The notes beneath the pieces were generated by a model. It was not told where the DNA came from, searched no databases, and saw nothing but the letters and a program-made list of their open reading frames with translations. Of a stretch of DNA of 64,000 nucleotides, positions 34,001 through 42,800 are shown one piece after another. The stretch is from Actinacidiphila rubida. Its GTDB lineage: Bacteria > Actinomycetota > Actinomycetes > Streptomycetales > Streptomycetaceae. The stretch covers positions 62,001 to 126,000 of the forward strand of contig NZ_FODD01000006.1 in assembly GCF_900110255.1 (NCBI RefSeq), read 5' to 3'. Numbering within the stretch: the first letter of the stretch is position 1; the number at the start of each line of letters is the position of its first letter. Position numbers and translations under genes: made by a program.

Positions 34001-34550
34001 CCGACAGCTCGCCGGACAGCGCGAGCAGGTCGCCGACCAGCGTGGGCAGGCCCTTCACCAGCGCCGGGTACGGTCCGGGCGCGGCACGCAGCACCTTCGC
34101 GGCGAGCTGGAAGCGGGTCGCGTCGGCGAGCAGCCGGGCGCCGGGCTCCAGGCCGATCCGCATGCCGTGGTCCTTGAGCAGTTGCCCGGCGAAGGCGTGG
34201 TACGTGGCGATACGGGCGTCGCCGGGCGGGTCCCCGTCCGGGCCGGCGGCGGGATCGCCCGCGTCCCCGGCGCCCACACCGGCTGCCGCCAGGGCGCGCC
34301 TGACCCGTTCCGACAGCTCACCTGCCGCCTTGTTGGTGAACGTCAGACCGAGCACCTGCTCGGGTGCGACCTGCCCGGTGCCGACCAACCACACCACGCG
34401 GGCCGCCATCACCGTCGTCTTCCCCGACCCGGCACCGGCCACGATCACCGCCGGGGCGAGCGGCGCGGTCACGCACGCCAGCTGCTCCGGGGTGAAGGGG
34501 ATGCCCAGCAGCTCTTTCAGCTGCTCGGGTCGGGTGATACGCGGTGCCAC
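31059..34550 (-). CDS. adnB: AdnB-type helicase-nuclease subunit
   Basis: 1163 residues. The N-terminal UvrD-like motor has Walker A 'IVAGAGSGKTTVMAARVVWL' (about 36-55), 'LLDEYQDTSVAQRLLLAG' near 278 and 'THKSKGLEWDVVAVPGL'-like motif V/VI (here 'LTAHKSKGLEWDVVAV'). The C-terminal RecB-family nuclease domain has 'RGRIDAVYRDGDTYDLLDWK' then 'TG' near 1095 and 'QLAVYRLAWAE'. AdnAB processes double-strand DNA ends for homologous recombination in actinobacteria, replacing RecBCD/AddAB. An acidic insertion with 'YPEDEGG' repeats lies at about 890-930. The GTG start has only a weak ribosome site. The adnA gene is upstream but separated by a lipoprotein gene. Confidence 0.9.
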   Translation of the reverse strand: MAPRITRPEQLKELLGIPFTPEQLACVTAPLAPAVIVAGAGSGKTTVMAARVVWLVGTGQVAPEQVLGLTFTNKAAGELSERVRRALAAAGVGAGDAGDPAAGPDGDPPGDARIATYHAFAGQLLKDHGMRIGLEPGARLLADATRFQLAAKVLRAAPGPYPALVKGLPTLVGDLLALSGELSEHLVTAERLRAHDARLAERLAGIDPARRGNAWVRDVTAAVAARRDLAELAATYRDEKQRRDMLDFGDQIALSATLAQTRPEVGALLRDEYRVVLLDEYQDTSVAQRLLLAGLFGGGTGHPVTAVGDPCQAIYGWRGASVANLDDFPAHFPQHGGAPADRYALSENRRSGGRLLELANTLAAELRARHEGVEALRPAPGAEYDGVVRCALLPTQQDETAWLADSLAHLVRTGTPPGEIAVLCRTAAHFPEIHAALVARDVPVEVVGLSGLLHLPEVADLVATCEVLHDPTANAAVVRLLTGPRWRIGPRDLALLGRRARLLVRTGRPDAGADALAAAVEGVDPAETVSLADALETFLDADPGDDLPFSPEARVRFARFAAETRDLRRALADPLMDVLHRVLAVTGLELELSASPHALAARRRETLQTFLDVAAGFAALDGEATLLAFLGFLRTAAEFEKGLDSSLPGGEDTVKVLTAHKSKGLEWDVVAVPGLVAKGFPSERGRELWPVNAKVLPHGLRGDAATLPDVVEWTRAGVDGFREEMREHQRIEELRLGYVTFTRPRSLLLGSGHWWGPTQKSPFGPSAFLDALRVHCEAGHGEIEHWTDRPAPEDVNPALAEAAEQPWPLPLDPAALERRRHAAKAVVAHLDAVRDLEAAGAAETAGMAGMAAGRVGHQAGEPDDETFAAEAGARATGGVRRAVAEHDHEPYPEDEGGSGAEDDLGPYPEDEGGYGPYPEEGGPTSEGGGEDGWLVTEEARLAASWDRDLDALAGELRRARAKVHDVPLPASLTATQLLRLAADPDGLARELARPLPRPPAPAARRGTRFHTWLESRWETGPLFGLDELPGAEPAGDLDIADERDLTALKEAFLRTPFADRAPYAVEVPFQIVLGGRVVRGRIDAVYRDGDTYDLLDWKTGHPEVSPADPLQLAVYRLAWAERQGVPLTAVRAAFLYVRTGDLVHPPGLPGRADLERLTAPDVS

Positions 34551-34620
34551 CCGGTGAGGCTATCCGGCCGCGCCGACACTTGGAGCGCCGGTTGGCACCC
34601 TTAGCCGCCTTGCGTCCTGT

Positions 34621-35403
34621 TCATATGGAGATGTCCGGGTTGCCGAACGCGCTCAGGTCGAGAGTCCTGGACGCCGGCGGCGCCGAGATGCGAGGCGCCT
34701 TGCCGAAGCCGCTGAACGCCGCGGAGTTCGACGGGTCGTCCGGGGTGAAGGCGCGCAGGATGTACGGGGTGCCGGAGGCGGCGATCAGGATGTCGGTGGT
34801 GGTGCCGTCGGTGTCCTTCTCCACCACGGTCACCGCGGGCTGCCCGCCGACCGTCGTCGCCGCCCCCTTGGTGAAGGTCCCCGAGTCCGAACCCTGGGAG
34901 ATCTCGTCCAGCATCACGCTCAGGTCGCACAGCTCCGCGAAGTTCCGGCCCTGCTTCTCCGGCATCTTGAGCCACTTGCCGGCCAGCAGCCGGGACATCG
35001 CCTGGCCGTTCTTGCCCCCCTGCGCCTTCCAGAAGCCCGCGTCGGCCTTCAGGTAGTAGGCGCCGCCGGCGTGGATGATCTGCAGGCTGTCGCCGCCGGC
35101 GGTGGCCGCGGCCGCGCACTTCCCGGACCTGGTGAGCGCGGTGGTGAAGTGGAAGGCCTTGTCGCTGTCGTCGGTGGTGCGCAGGTCGACGGTCATCGAC
35201 GGGGCCGCCTTCATCGCGGCCAGCGCACGGTCCATCAACTGGCGTCCCGTCAGGTCCGCGTACGGCCCGGTGGCCTTGTGCGTGGACGCCGGACGCACCA
35301 GCGGGGCGTCCGCGCCGCTCTTGTCTCCGCCGCAGCCCGCCAGTCCCAGTGCCGCCGCCCCCGCGGCGAGCGCCGCGGCGAGAATCCTGCGTGTGGCCCC
35401 CAT
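34621..35403 (-). CDS. LprG/LppX-like lipoprotein
   Basis: 260 residues. The lipoprotein signal peptide ends in a lipobox 'LGLAGCGGDKSG' (Cys near 24). The mature part has 'GRQLMDRALAAMKAAPSMTV', 'GGAYYLKADAGFWKA', 'LLAGKWLKMPEK' and 'GTPYILRAFTPDD', the pattern of the LolA-like LppX/LprAFG fold, which in mycobacteria carries acylated lipids. It sits between adnA and adnB on the same strand, 183 bp after adnA and 71 bp before adnB, with a GAGGGGG ribosome site. No link to DNA repair is apparent. Confidence 0.82.
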   Translation of the reverse strand: MGATRRILAAALAAGAAALGLAGCGGDKSGADAPLVRPASTHKATGPYADLTGRQLMDRALAAMKAAPSMTVDLRTTDDSDKAFHFTTALTRSGKCAAAATAGGDSLQIIHAGGAYYLKADAGFWKAQGGKNGQAMSRLLAGKWLKMPEKQGRNFAELCDLSVMLDEISQGSDSGTFTKGAATTVGGQPAVTVVEKDTDGTTTDILIAASGTPYILRAFTPDDPSNSAAFSGFGKAPRISAPPASRTLDLSAFGNPDISI

Positions 35404-35585
35404 GGCCGCCCCCTCGTTCCCCTCGTCCCGCGCACCGTCGCCGCGCGCCGGCGCGCGGGCCCTCCCTCAGGTGCTACCGCCAACATAGCGCCGCGGTCGG
35501 ACAGTCCGGGCGCCCCGGGGCGGCCGCGCACCACCGGCCCCGGTGCATCGCCCCGCTCCGCCTCGGGGGCGTCGCGTCGCCGCGG

Positions 35586-38500
35586 TCACTCCACCACGTG
35601 CCGGCCCTCGGGCCGGGCGGTGCAGGAGCCGCGGAACGCGCAGTGCGCGCAGTGCCGGCCGGCGGCCGGGGTGAACCGCTCGTCGAGCACCCGGCCGGCC
35701 GCCTCGGCGAGCAGGTCCTGCGCCCACTCCCCCTCCAGCGGCTCCTGCCGCTGGACGGCCGGCACCGCGTCGCCGCCCTCCTTCTGGGTGGCGCCGAGCC
35801 GCAGATGGACGAGCTCCGCGCCTCCGGGCCGCGGGCGCTCACCGCCGAACAGCGGGTCGACCGCCCCCTCCCGCACGGCCAGCTGGTACACGGCCAGCTG
35901 CGGGTGACGGGCCACCTCGCCGGACGTCGGCTTGGCCCGCCCGGTCTTGAAGTCCACGACGTACGCCTGCCCTTCGGCGTCCGTCTCGACCCGGTCCATG
36001 CTGCCGCGGATCCGCACCTGCACCTCGCCCGCGTCCAGCGTCACGTCGAAGTCCTGCTCCGTGGCGACGGTGGTGCGACCGCCGCGCTCCATGACGTGCC
36101 AGCGCAGGAAGCGCTCCAGCGCAGCGCGGGCGTTCTCCTTCTCCTGCCGGGACTTCCACGGCGCGTCGAAGGCCAGCGCGTCCCACACCGAGTCCAGCCG
36201 GGCCATCAGCACGTCCAGGTCGGCGGGCGCGCGGCCGGAGGCGACCTCGTCGGCCAGCACATGCACCACGTTGCCGAAGCCCTGCGCCGCGGTCGACGGC
36301 GGTTCCGCCTTCACCTCGCGGCCCAGGAACCACTGCAGGGCACAGGTGTTGGCGAGCTGGTCGAGCGCCGAGCCGGACAGCGCGACGGGGCGGTCCCGGT
36401 CGCGGACCGGCACCGCCGAGCGGGTCGGCTCGTACAGGCCCCACCAGCGGTCGGGGTGCGCGGCCGGCACCAGCGACACGCCGTCGTCGCTGAGCGCGGC
36501 CATCCGTGCCAGCCGCCGTGCGGCGGCCTCGCGCAGCGCCGGGCTCGCCTCGGGGTCGACGGTGGTGGCCCGCAGTTCCGCGACCAGGGCGGCGACGGCG
36601 AGCGGGCGGCGCGGGCGGTGGGCCACGTCCCTGGGCTCGACGCCCAGCTCGGCGAGGAAGCGGGAGGGCTGGTCGCCGTCGTCCGACGAGGACTTCACGG
36701 CGGTGACGAGCAGCCGCTCGCGGGCCCGGGTCGCCGCCACGTAGAACAGCCGCCGCTCCTCGGTGAGCAGCGCGCCCTGCGACAGCGGCGGCGCCAGGCC
36801 GTCGCGGCCGATCCGGTCGGCTTCGAGCAGCGAGCCGCGGCGGCGCAGGTCGGGCCACACGCCCTCCTGCACCCCGGCGACCACCACGAGCCGCCACTGC
36901 AGCCCCTTGGCGCGGTGCGCGGTCATCAGGTGCACCGCGTCGGGCCGCACGGTGCGGCCGCTGAGGGTGTCGGCGGCGATGTCGAAGCCGGACAGCTCCT
37001 CGATGAGGTTGAGCGCGCCACGGCCGCCGGTGCGCTCCTCCGCGCGCCCGGCGGTGTCGAACAGCGCGACCACCGCGTCCAGGTCGCGGTCTGCGTTGCG
37101 GCCCGCGGGCCCGCCGCGCAGCGCGGCCCGTTCGAGCCGCGCGCCCCAGCCCGAGCCCGACCACAGGCCCCACAGGGCGTCCTCCGCGGTGCCGCCGGCC
37201 GCGAGCGTGGCGCGGGCCGCGGCGAGCAGCCGGCCCAGCCGCAGCGCGCCGCGCGCGTACGCCTGTTCGTGCGCCACCAGTCGCTGCGGCTCGGCGACGG
37301 CCTCCGCGATCAGCACGTCGGACGGCCGCGGCACCGCCGCCCCCGCCGCCCGCTCCTCCTCGCGCAGCGCCCGCCCCAGCCTGCGCAGGTCCGCGGTGTC
37401 CATCCCGCCGAGCGGCGACACCAGCAGCTCCAGCGCTTCCTCGACCCCGATCCCGCGCTCGCCCTCCGGCCCGGACCCCGCCCCTGCCGCACCTTGCGCG
37501 GCCTCCAGCCCGTCGGCGTCCACCGGTGCCGCGCCGGGCTCAGCGCCCGAAAGCTCCTGCGTCACGGCCTCCGGCCCAGCGGCCTCCACCAGCCCGCCCG
37601 CGTCCGTACGCGCCGCGCCAGGCTCCGTCCCCGGTTCCGTCTCCGAGAGCTCTGGCCCTCCGGCCTCCGGGCCGCCCGCGGCCGCCCGCGCCGCGCCGGG
37701 CTCAGCGCCCGAAGGCTCTGGCGTCACGGCCTCCGCGGCCGGTGTCCGCGCCTCCGTGGCCGCGGGGGCGACGAGGGTGCGGGCGGCGATGCGGAGGGCC
37801 TGGAGGAGGGGGGCGACCGCGGGCTCGGCGTGCAGGGGGGCGGCGGACGCCTCCAGCTCGACGGGGACGCCCGCGGAGGTGAGCGCGCGGCGCAGCGCGG
37901 GCAGCGGGGTCGCGCCGCGGACCAGGACGGCCATGTCGCGCCACGCGACGCCGTCCTCCAGGTGGGCCCGGCGCAGGGTGTCGGCGATCGAGTCGACCTC
38001 GGCGCCGGGCGACGGGTAGGTGCGCACCGCGACGGCACCGCCGTCGTGGACGGGAGCGAGCGCGCGGTGGGCGCGGGCGGCGGCCGCGGGCAGGCGGGGC
38101 AGCGGCAGGCGGGAGGCGACGTGCCGGCTCGCGGCCAGCAGGGCGGCGCCGGACCGCCGGGACGTGCCGAGCACCCGGACCGGCGCGGGAGAGCCGTCAC
38201 GCCGCGGGAAAGCCTGCGGGAAGTCGAGGATGCCGTTGACGTCGGCGCCGCGGAACGCGTAGATCGCCTGGTCGGGGTCGCCGAAGGCGACGAGGGTGCG
38301 GCCCTGCCCGGCGAGCGCCTGCAGCAGCCGCACCTGGGCCGGATCGGTGTCCTGGTACTCGTCGACGTACACCGCGTCGTAGCGCGCCGCGAGCTCCGCG
38401 TGCACCTCGGGGCGCGTCGCCAGCCGCACCGCGCGGTGGACCAGTTCGGTGTAGTCGACGACGCCCTGGAGGTCGGTGACGTCCAGGTACTCCTGGAGGA

Positions 38501-39236
38501 ACGCGGCCGCGGCCAGCCAGTCGGGGCGGCCGGCGCGGCGGGCGAAGCCGGCCAGGTCGCCGGGACCCAGGCCCAGCTCGCGGGTGCGGGCGATGACCGC
38601 GCGGACCTCGTCGGCGAAGCCCCTGGTGCCCAGTGCGGCCCGCAGGTCGTCGGGCCAGCGGACCCGGGCCCGCCGCTCGCGGGCCAGCGCGGCCTGCCCG
38701 GCCAGCAGCTCGCGGACCACCAGGTCCTGCTCGGGTCCGGACAGCAGCCGCAGCGGCTCGGCGAACAGCCCCGACCCCGCCGCGCCCTGCTGGGCGCGTA
38801 CCAGGGAGTAGCAGAAGGAGTGAAAGGTCACAGCCGGCGGTGCGGCGTGCCCGCCGGCCCGCCCGGCCATCCGGTCGCGCAGCTCGGCGGCGGCCTTGCG
38901 GCCGAAGGTGAGGACGAGGATCCGGTCGGCCGGGGTGCCGGCCGCCACCCGTGCGGTGACCGCCTCGACGAGCGTGGTGGTCTTGCCGGTGCCCGGCCCG
39001 GCCAGCACCAGCAGGGGTCCGTCGCGGTGCTCAACCACGGCGCGCTGTGCCGCGTCCAGCACAGGGGGCGCCGCGGGTGCCACCGGCGTGCGCACGAGCC
39101 GGTACCCGCCGGCCCCCGCGCGCCCGGCGGCCGCGCGGGCCCGCGGCACGCCGGCGTGACCGGGTGCACCGGGCCCGCCCGGGGTGCCCGGAGCCGCGGG
39201 TTCCGCCGCCGGTCGGGAAGAAGAAGAGGGGTTCAC
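35586..39236 (-). CDS. adnA: AdnA-type helicase-nuclease subunit with iron-sulfur cysteines
   Basis: 1216 residues. The motor domain has Walker A 'LLVLAGPGTGKTTTLVEAVT' (about 95), 'VYVDEYQDTDPAQVRLLQAL' and 'TAHRAKGLQWRLVVVAG'. The C-terminal RecB-family nuclease has 'GSMDRVETDAEGQAYVVDFK' then 'TG' near 1092 and 'QLAVYQLAV'. Four cysteines, one near 966 ('NTCALQWFL') and three in 'CAHCAFRGSC' near 1192-1201, fit the iron-sulfur staple of AddB-type nucleases. Residues about 485-592 form a repetitive Ala/Pro/Glu insertion. The GTG start at 39236 has a weak ribosome site. It pairs with AdnB. Confidence 0.9.
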   Translation of the reverse strand: MNPSSSSRPAAEPAAPGTPGGPGAPGHAGVPRARAAAGRAGAGGYRLVRTPVAPAAPPVLDAAQRAVVEHRDGPLLVLAGPGTGKTTTLVEAVTARVAAGTPADRILVLTFGRKAAAELRDRMAGRAGGHAAPPAVTFHSFCYSLVRAQQGAAGSGLFAEPLRLLSGPEQDLVVRELLAGQAALARERRARVRWPDDLRAALGTRGFADEVRAVIARTRELGLGPGDLAGFARRAGRPDWLAAAAFLQEYLDVTDLQGVVDYTELVHRAVRLATRPEVHAELAARYDAVYVDEYQDTDPAQVRLLQALAGQGRTLVAFGDPDQAIYAFRGADVNGILDFPQAFPRRDGSPAPVRVLGTSRRSGAALLAASRHVASRLPLPRLPAAAARAHRALAPVHDGGAVAVRTYPSPGAEVDSIADTLRRAHLEDGVAWRDMAVLVRGATPLPALRRALTSAGVPVELEASAAPLHAEPAVAPLLQALRIAARTLVAPAATEARTPAAEAVTPEPSGAEPGAARAAAGGPEAGGPELSETEPGTEPGAARTDAGGLVEAAGPEAVTQELSGAEPGAAPVDADGLEAAQGAAGAGSGPEGERGIGVEEALELLVSPLGGMDTADLRRLGRALREEERAAGAAVPRPSDVLIAEAVAEPQRLVAHEQAYARGALRLGRLLAAARATLAAGGTAEDALWGLWSGSGWGARLERAALRGGPAGRNADRDLDAVVALFDTAGRAEERTGGRGALNLIEELSGFDIAADTLSGRTVRPDAVHLMTAHRAKGLQWRLVVVAGVQEGVWPDLRRRGSLLEADRIGRDGLAPPLSQGALLTEERRLFYVAATRARERLLVTAVKSSSDDGDQPSRFLAELGVEPRDVAHRPRRPLAVAALVAELRATTVDPEASPALREAAARRLARMAALSDDGVSLVPAAHPDRWWGLYEPTRSAVPVRDRDRPVALSGSALDQLANTCALQWFLGREVKAEPPSTAAQGFGNVVHVLADEVASGRAPADLDVLMARLDSVWDALAFDAPWKSRQEKENARAALERFLRWHVMERGGRTTVATEQDFDVTLDAGEVQVRIRGSMDRVETDAEGQAYVVDFKTGRAKPTSGEVARHPQLAVYQLAVREGAVDPLFGGERPRPGGAELVHLRLGATQKEGGDAVPAVQRQEPLEGEWAQDLLAEAAGRVLDERFTPAAGRHCAHCAFRGSCTARPEGRHVVE
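37528..37735. repeat. Direct repeat inside the adnA insertion
   Basis: A 46-bp sequence at 37528-37573 recurs at 37690-37735 with three mismatches. It encodes the 'AVTPEPSGAEPGAA' / 'AVTQELSGAEPGAA' repeats of the disordered insertion in AdnA. Confidence 0.75.
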
Positions 39237-39342
39237 GTGGTTCGCCGGTTTCGTGGTGGTCGAGGAATGTACTCCCTACGGAGAGCCGAGGGCATGCCCG
39301 GGCCCGGGATGCCGGAAGCTGGATGACATGAGCGTCCGGCTG

Positions 39343-39720
39343 TCACGCGCTGTCGGCGCCTCCCGGGGCGCCGGCCGCGCCCTGCCCGTCCCAGCGCGCC
39401 CGGCGCATGTCGACGCGCGGCACGTGGCCGTCCGCGGCCGGTCCGCTCTGCCGCAGCGGGGTGCCCTCGGCCCGGTACTCGGCCAGCGCGTCGAGCTCGT
39501 GGCCGGGCAGCAGCGTGCCGTCGGACCGGACGACGCGCCACCACGGCACGCCGCCGCCGTAGTGGGACATGACGTGCCCCACCTGGCGCGGGCCGCCCTC
39601 GCCCAGCCATTCGGCCACGTCCCCGTACGTCATGACGCGGCCGGCCGGGATCAGCTCGACCGTCTCCAGGACGCGTTCCGCGTAGGCACCCGGCTCGCCC
39701 GGGGCGTACTCCTCGCTCAT
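39343..39720 (-). CDS. Alkyltransferase-like protein (ATL), MGMT family without active-site Cys
   Basis: 125 residues. The O6-alkylguanine-DNA alkyltransferase DNA-binding fold is clear: 'GRVMTYGDVAEWLG' and the arginine-finger region 'GGPRQVGHVMSHY'. The catalytic PCHRV is replaced by 'VPWWRVV', so the Cys is Trp. Such ATL proteins bind and flip O6-alkylguanine without repairing it and hand the lesion to nucleotide excision repair. The ATG at 39720 is used; an ATG three codons earlier is possible. It is upstream of adnA on the same strand (106 bp), as in mycobacteria. Confidence 0.92.
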   Translation of the reverse strand: MSEEYAPGEPGAYAERVLETVELIPAGRVMTYGDVAEWLGEGGPRQVGHVMSHYGGGVPWWRVVRSDGTLLPGHELDALAEYRAEGTPLRQSGPAADGHVPRVDMRRARWDGQGAAGAPGGADSA

Positions 39721-39839
39721 CCGTCCCATCCTGCCCCAGACATCCGACACCGGGGGGTTCCGGTGCGTTCCACGGTGCCCTCGTGCCACCATCGTGCGGG
39801 CGGTGACAGGTGATACGAGACCAAGAAGACCAGGAACAG

Positions 39840-42800
39840 GTGACAGGGGACCCAGCGGGCGCGCAGGAGGCCGGAGAGGCCGCCGCCGCTCCCCGTGACG
39901 TGCCCGCACCCGCCGCCCGCCGCGGTCAGCGCGAGCCCGCGGAGACCGGTACCGGCCATGACAGGGGCGGCGACGCCCCCGGTGACACGGGCGGGAACGC
40001 CGGCAGCGACAAGGACCACGGGGCCGGCACGGACGCCGGCAGTGGTACGGGACCGGGCCTCGCGCACGGCGCCACCGTCGCCGACCGTTCGGCCTGGCTC
40101 GGCGCCGCCGAGGCGCCGGGCGCCAACGGAAACGGCAGCGGCAGCGGCAGCGGCAGCGGCAGCGGCAAGGACACAGGCACGGGCAACGGCGGCGGAAGCG
40201 GCCCGGACGATCCCCGCGGCGGCTCCCACCGGGACACCACCGGGGACGCAAGCGCCGGTGACGGTGACGGCGACGGTCCCGACGGCGAGTCCTGCGCGCA
40301 GGACTCCGGGGCGACCCGGCACGCCGTCTCCGTCGACGAGCCGCTGCTCGCCGCCCGCGTGCACCGGCCCGCGGACCTCGTCCGCTTCTTCGTCGGGGTG
40401 CTCGGCATCGCGGTCGTGCTGGCCGTCGCGGGGTTCGCCCACGCCACCACCACCGGCCTGGACACCGACATCTCCAAGGGCGCCGACCACGCGCCCGACT
40501 TCCTGTCGTCGTTCGCGGGGCTGACGGCGAGCATCGCCGTGCTGATCGTGCCGGTGGCCTTCGCCGTGGAGCGGCTGGTCAAACGGGACGGCCTGCGGAT
40601 CGCCGACGGCGTCCTCGCGGCCGTCCTGGCGCACGGCACGGCGCTGGCCACCGACCTGTGGGTGACGAACTCCGCGCCCGCCTCCATCCGCGAGGCGCTG
40701 TCCCACGTCGCGCCGGTCGGCAACGGCACGACCGACCCGGTGCACGGCTACCTCGCGCCGGTCATCGCGTACGTGACCGCGGTGGGGATGGCACGCCGGC
40801 CGAGATGGCGGGTGGCGCTGTGGTTCGTGCTGCTGCTGGACGCGTTCGCGGTCCTGGTCGGCGGCTACACCACGCCGTTCTCGATCGCCCTGACCGTGCT
40901 GATCGGCTGGACCGTGGCGTACGGCACGGTCTACGCCGTGGGCTCGCCGAACGTGCGGCCCACCGGGCAGAACCTGATGGCGGGGCTGCGGCGGGTCGGC
41001 TTCGCGCCGCTGACCGCCCGCCGCGTCGGCCAGGACGAGCCGGCGACCGCGGACTCCGACCGCGGCCGGCAGTACCTGGTGACGATGGAGGACGGCCCGC
41101 CGCTCGACGTGACGGTGGTGGACCGCGAGCAGCAGGCGCAGGGGTTCTTCTACCGGGCGTGGCGGCGGCTGTCGCTGGTCGGCGGCATCACCCAGCGCCG
41201 CAGCCTGCTGTCGCTGCGGCAGGCGCTGGAGCAGGAGGCGCTGCTGGCCTACGCGGCGATCGCGGCCGGGGCGAACGCGCCGAAGCTCATCGCCACGTCC
41301 GAGCTGGGGCCGGACGCGGTGATGCTGGTCTACGAGCACATCGGCGGCCGGCGGCTGGACACGCTCGCCGACGAGGAGATCACCGACGGTCTGCTGCGCG
41401 AGGCGTGGACGCAGGTGCGGGCCCTGCACTCGCGGCGGATCGCGCACCGGCGGCTGGTCGGCGAGTCGCTGCTGGTGGACCGCGGCGGCCGGGTGTTCCT
41501 GACCGACCTGCGCGGCGGCGAGATCGCGGCCGGCGACCTGGTGCTGCGGATGGACACCGCGCAGTTGCTGACCACCCTCGCGCTGCGGGTCGGCCCGGAG
41601 CGGGCGGTGGCGTCCGCGCTGGCGGTGCTCGGCCCGGACACGGTGGCCGACTCGCTGCCGCTGCTCCAGCCGATCGCGCTGAGCCGGGCGACCCGCGCGC
41701 AGCTGAAGGTGCTGGGCCGCGAGCGGGCGCAGCGCGAGCGGGAGGCGGTGCTGGCGGCGTCCGCGCGGGAGAAGGAGGCGCGCGAGGAGCGCAGGTCGCT
41801 GGAGGCGGCGCACGCCGGCCACCGCGGTGAGACGTCGGCGAAGGTGCCGTCGAAGGCGGAGCGCAGGGCCGACGGCAAGGCGGAGAAGCGCGCCATGGAG
41901 GACGCGCTGGAGGAGATCCGCGAGGAGGACCTGCTCTCCCGGATCCGGCAGCAGGTGCTGCTGATCCGCCCGCAGGCGCCGGTGGAGCCGGTGCGGCTGG
42001 AGCGGATCAAGCCGCGGACGCTGGTGACCGTGATCGCGGGGGCGTTCGCCGCGTACTTCCTGCTGTCGCAGCTCAGCTCGGTGCCGATCGGGCACGCGGT
42101 GCTGAACGCCGACTGGCGGTGGGCGGTGATCGCGGTCCTCGGGTCGGCGGCCACCTACGTGGCGGCCGCGTGCGCGCTGTCGGGCTTCGTGCCGGAGCGG
42201 CTGTCGCTGATGCGGACGGTGCTGGCGCAGGTCGCCGGCTCGTTCGTGAAGCTGGTGGCGCCGGCCGCGGTGGGCGGTGTGGCGCTGAACACCCGCTACC
42301 TGCAGAAGGCGGGGGTGCGGCCGGGCCTGGCGGTGGCGAGCGTGGGCGCCTCCCAGCTGGTGGGCCTGGGCGCGCACGTGATGCTGCTGATGACGTTCGG
42401 CTTCATCACCGGGACGGAGAAGACGCCGTCGCTCTCGCCGTCCCGCACGGTGATGGCCGGGCTGCTGACGGCCGGCGTGCTGGTGCTGGTGGTCACGGCG
42501 GTTCCCGCGCTGCGCAAGTTCGTCTCGACCCGGGTGCGGGCGCTGTTCGCGGGCGTGGTGCCGCGCATGCTGGACGTGCTGCAGCGGCCGGCGAAGCTGC
42601 TCACCGGGATCGGCGGCACGCTGATGCTGACGGTGTGCTTCGTGATCTGCCTGGACGGCTGCGTCCGGGCGTTCGGCGGGCACCTGAGCTACGCGGCGAT
42701 CGCGGTCGTCTTCCTGGCGGGCAACGCGCTGGGGTCGGCGGCGCCGACGCCCGGCGGCGTGGGCGCGGTCGAGCTGGCGCTGACCGGTGGTCTGATCGCG

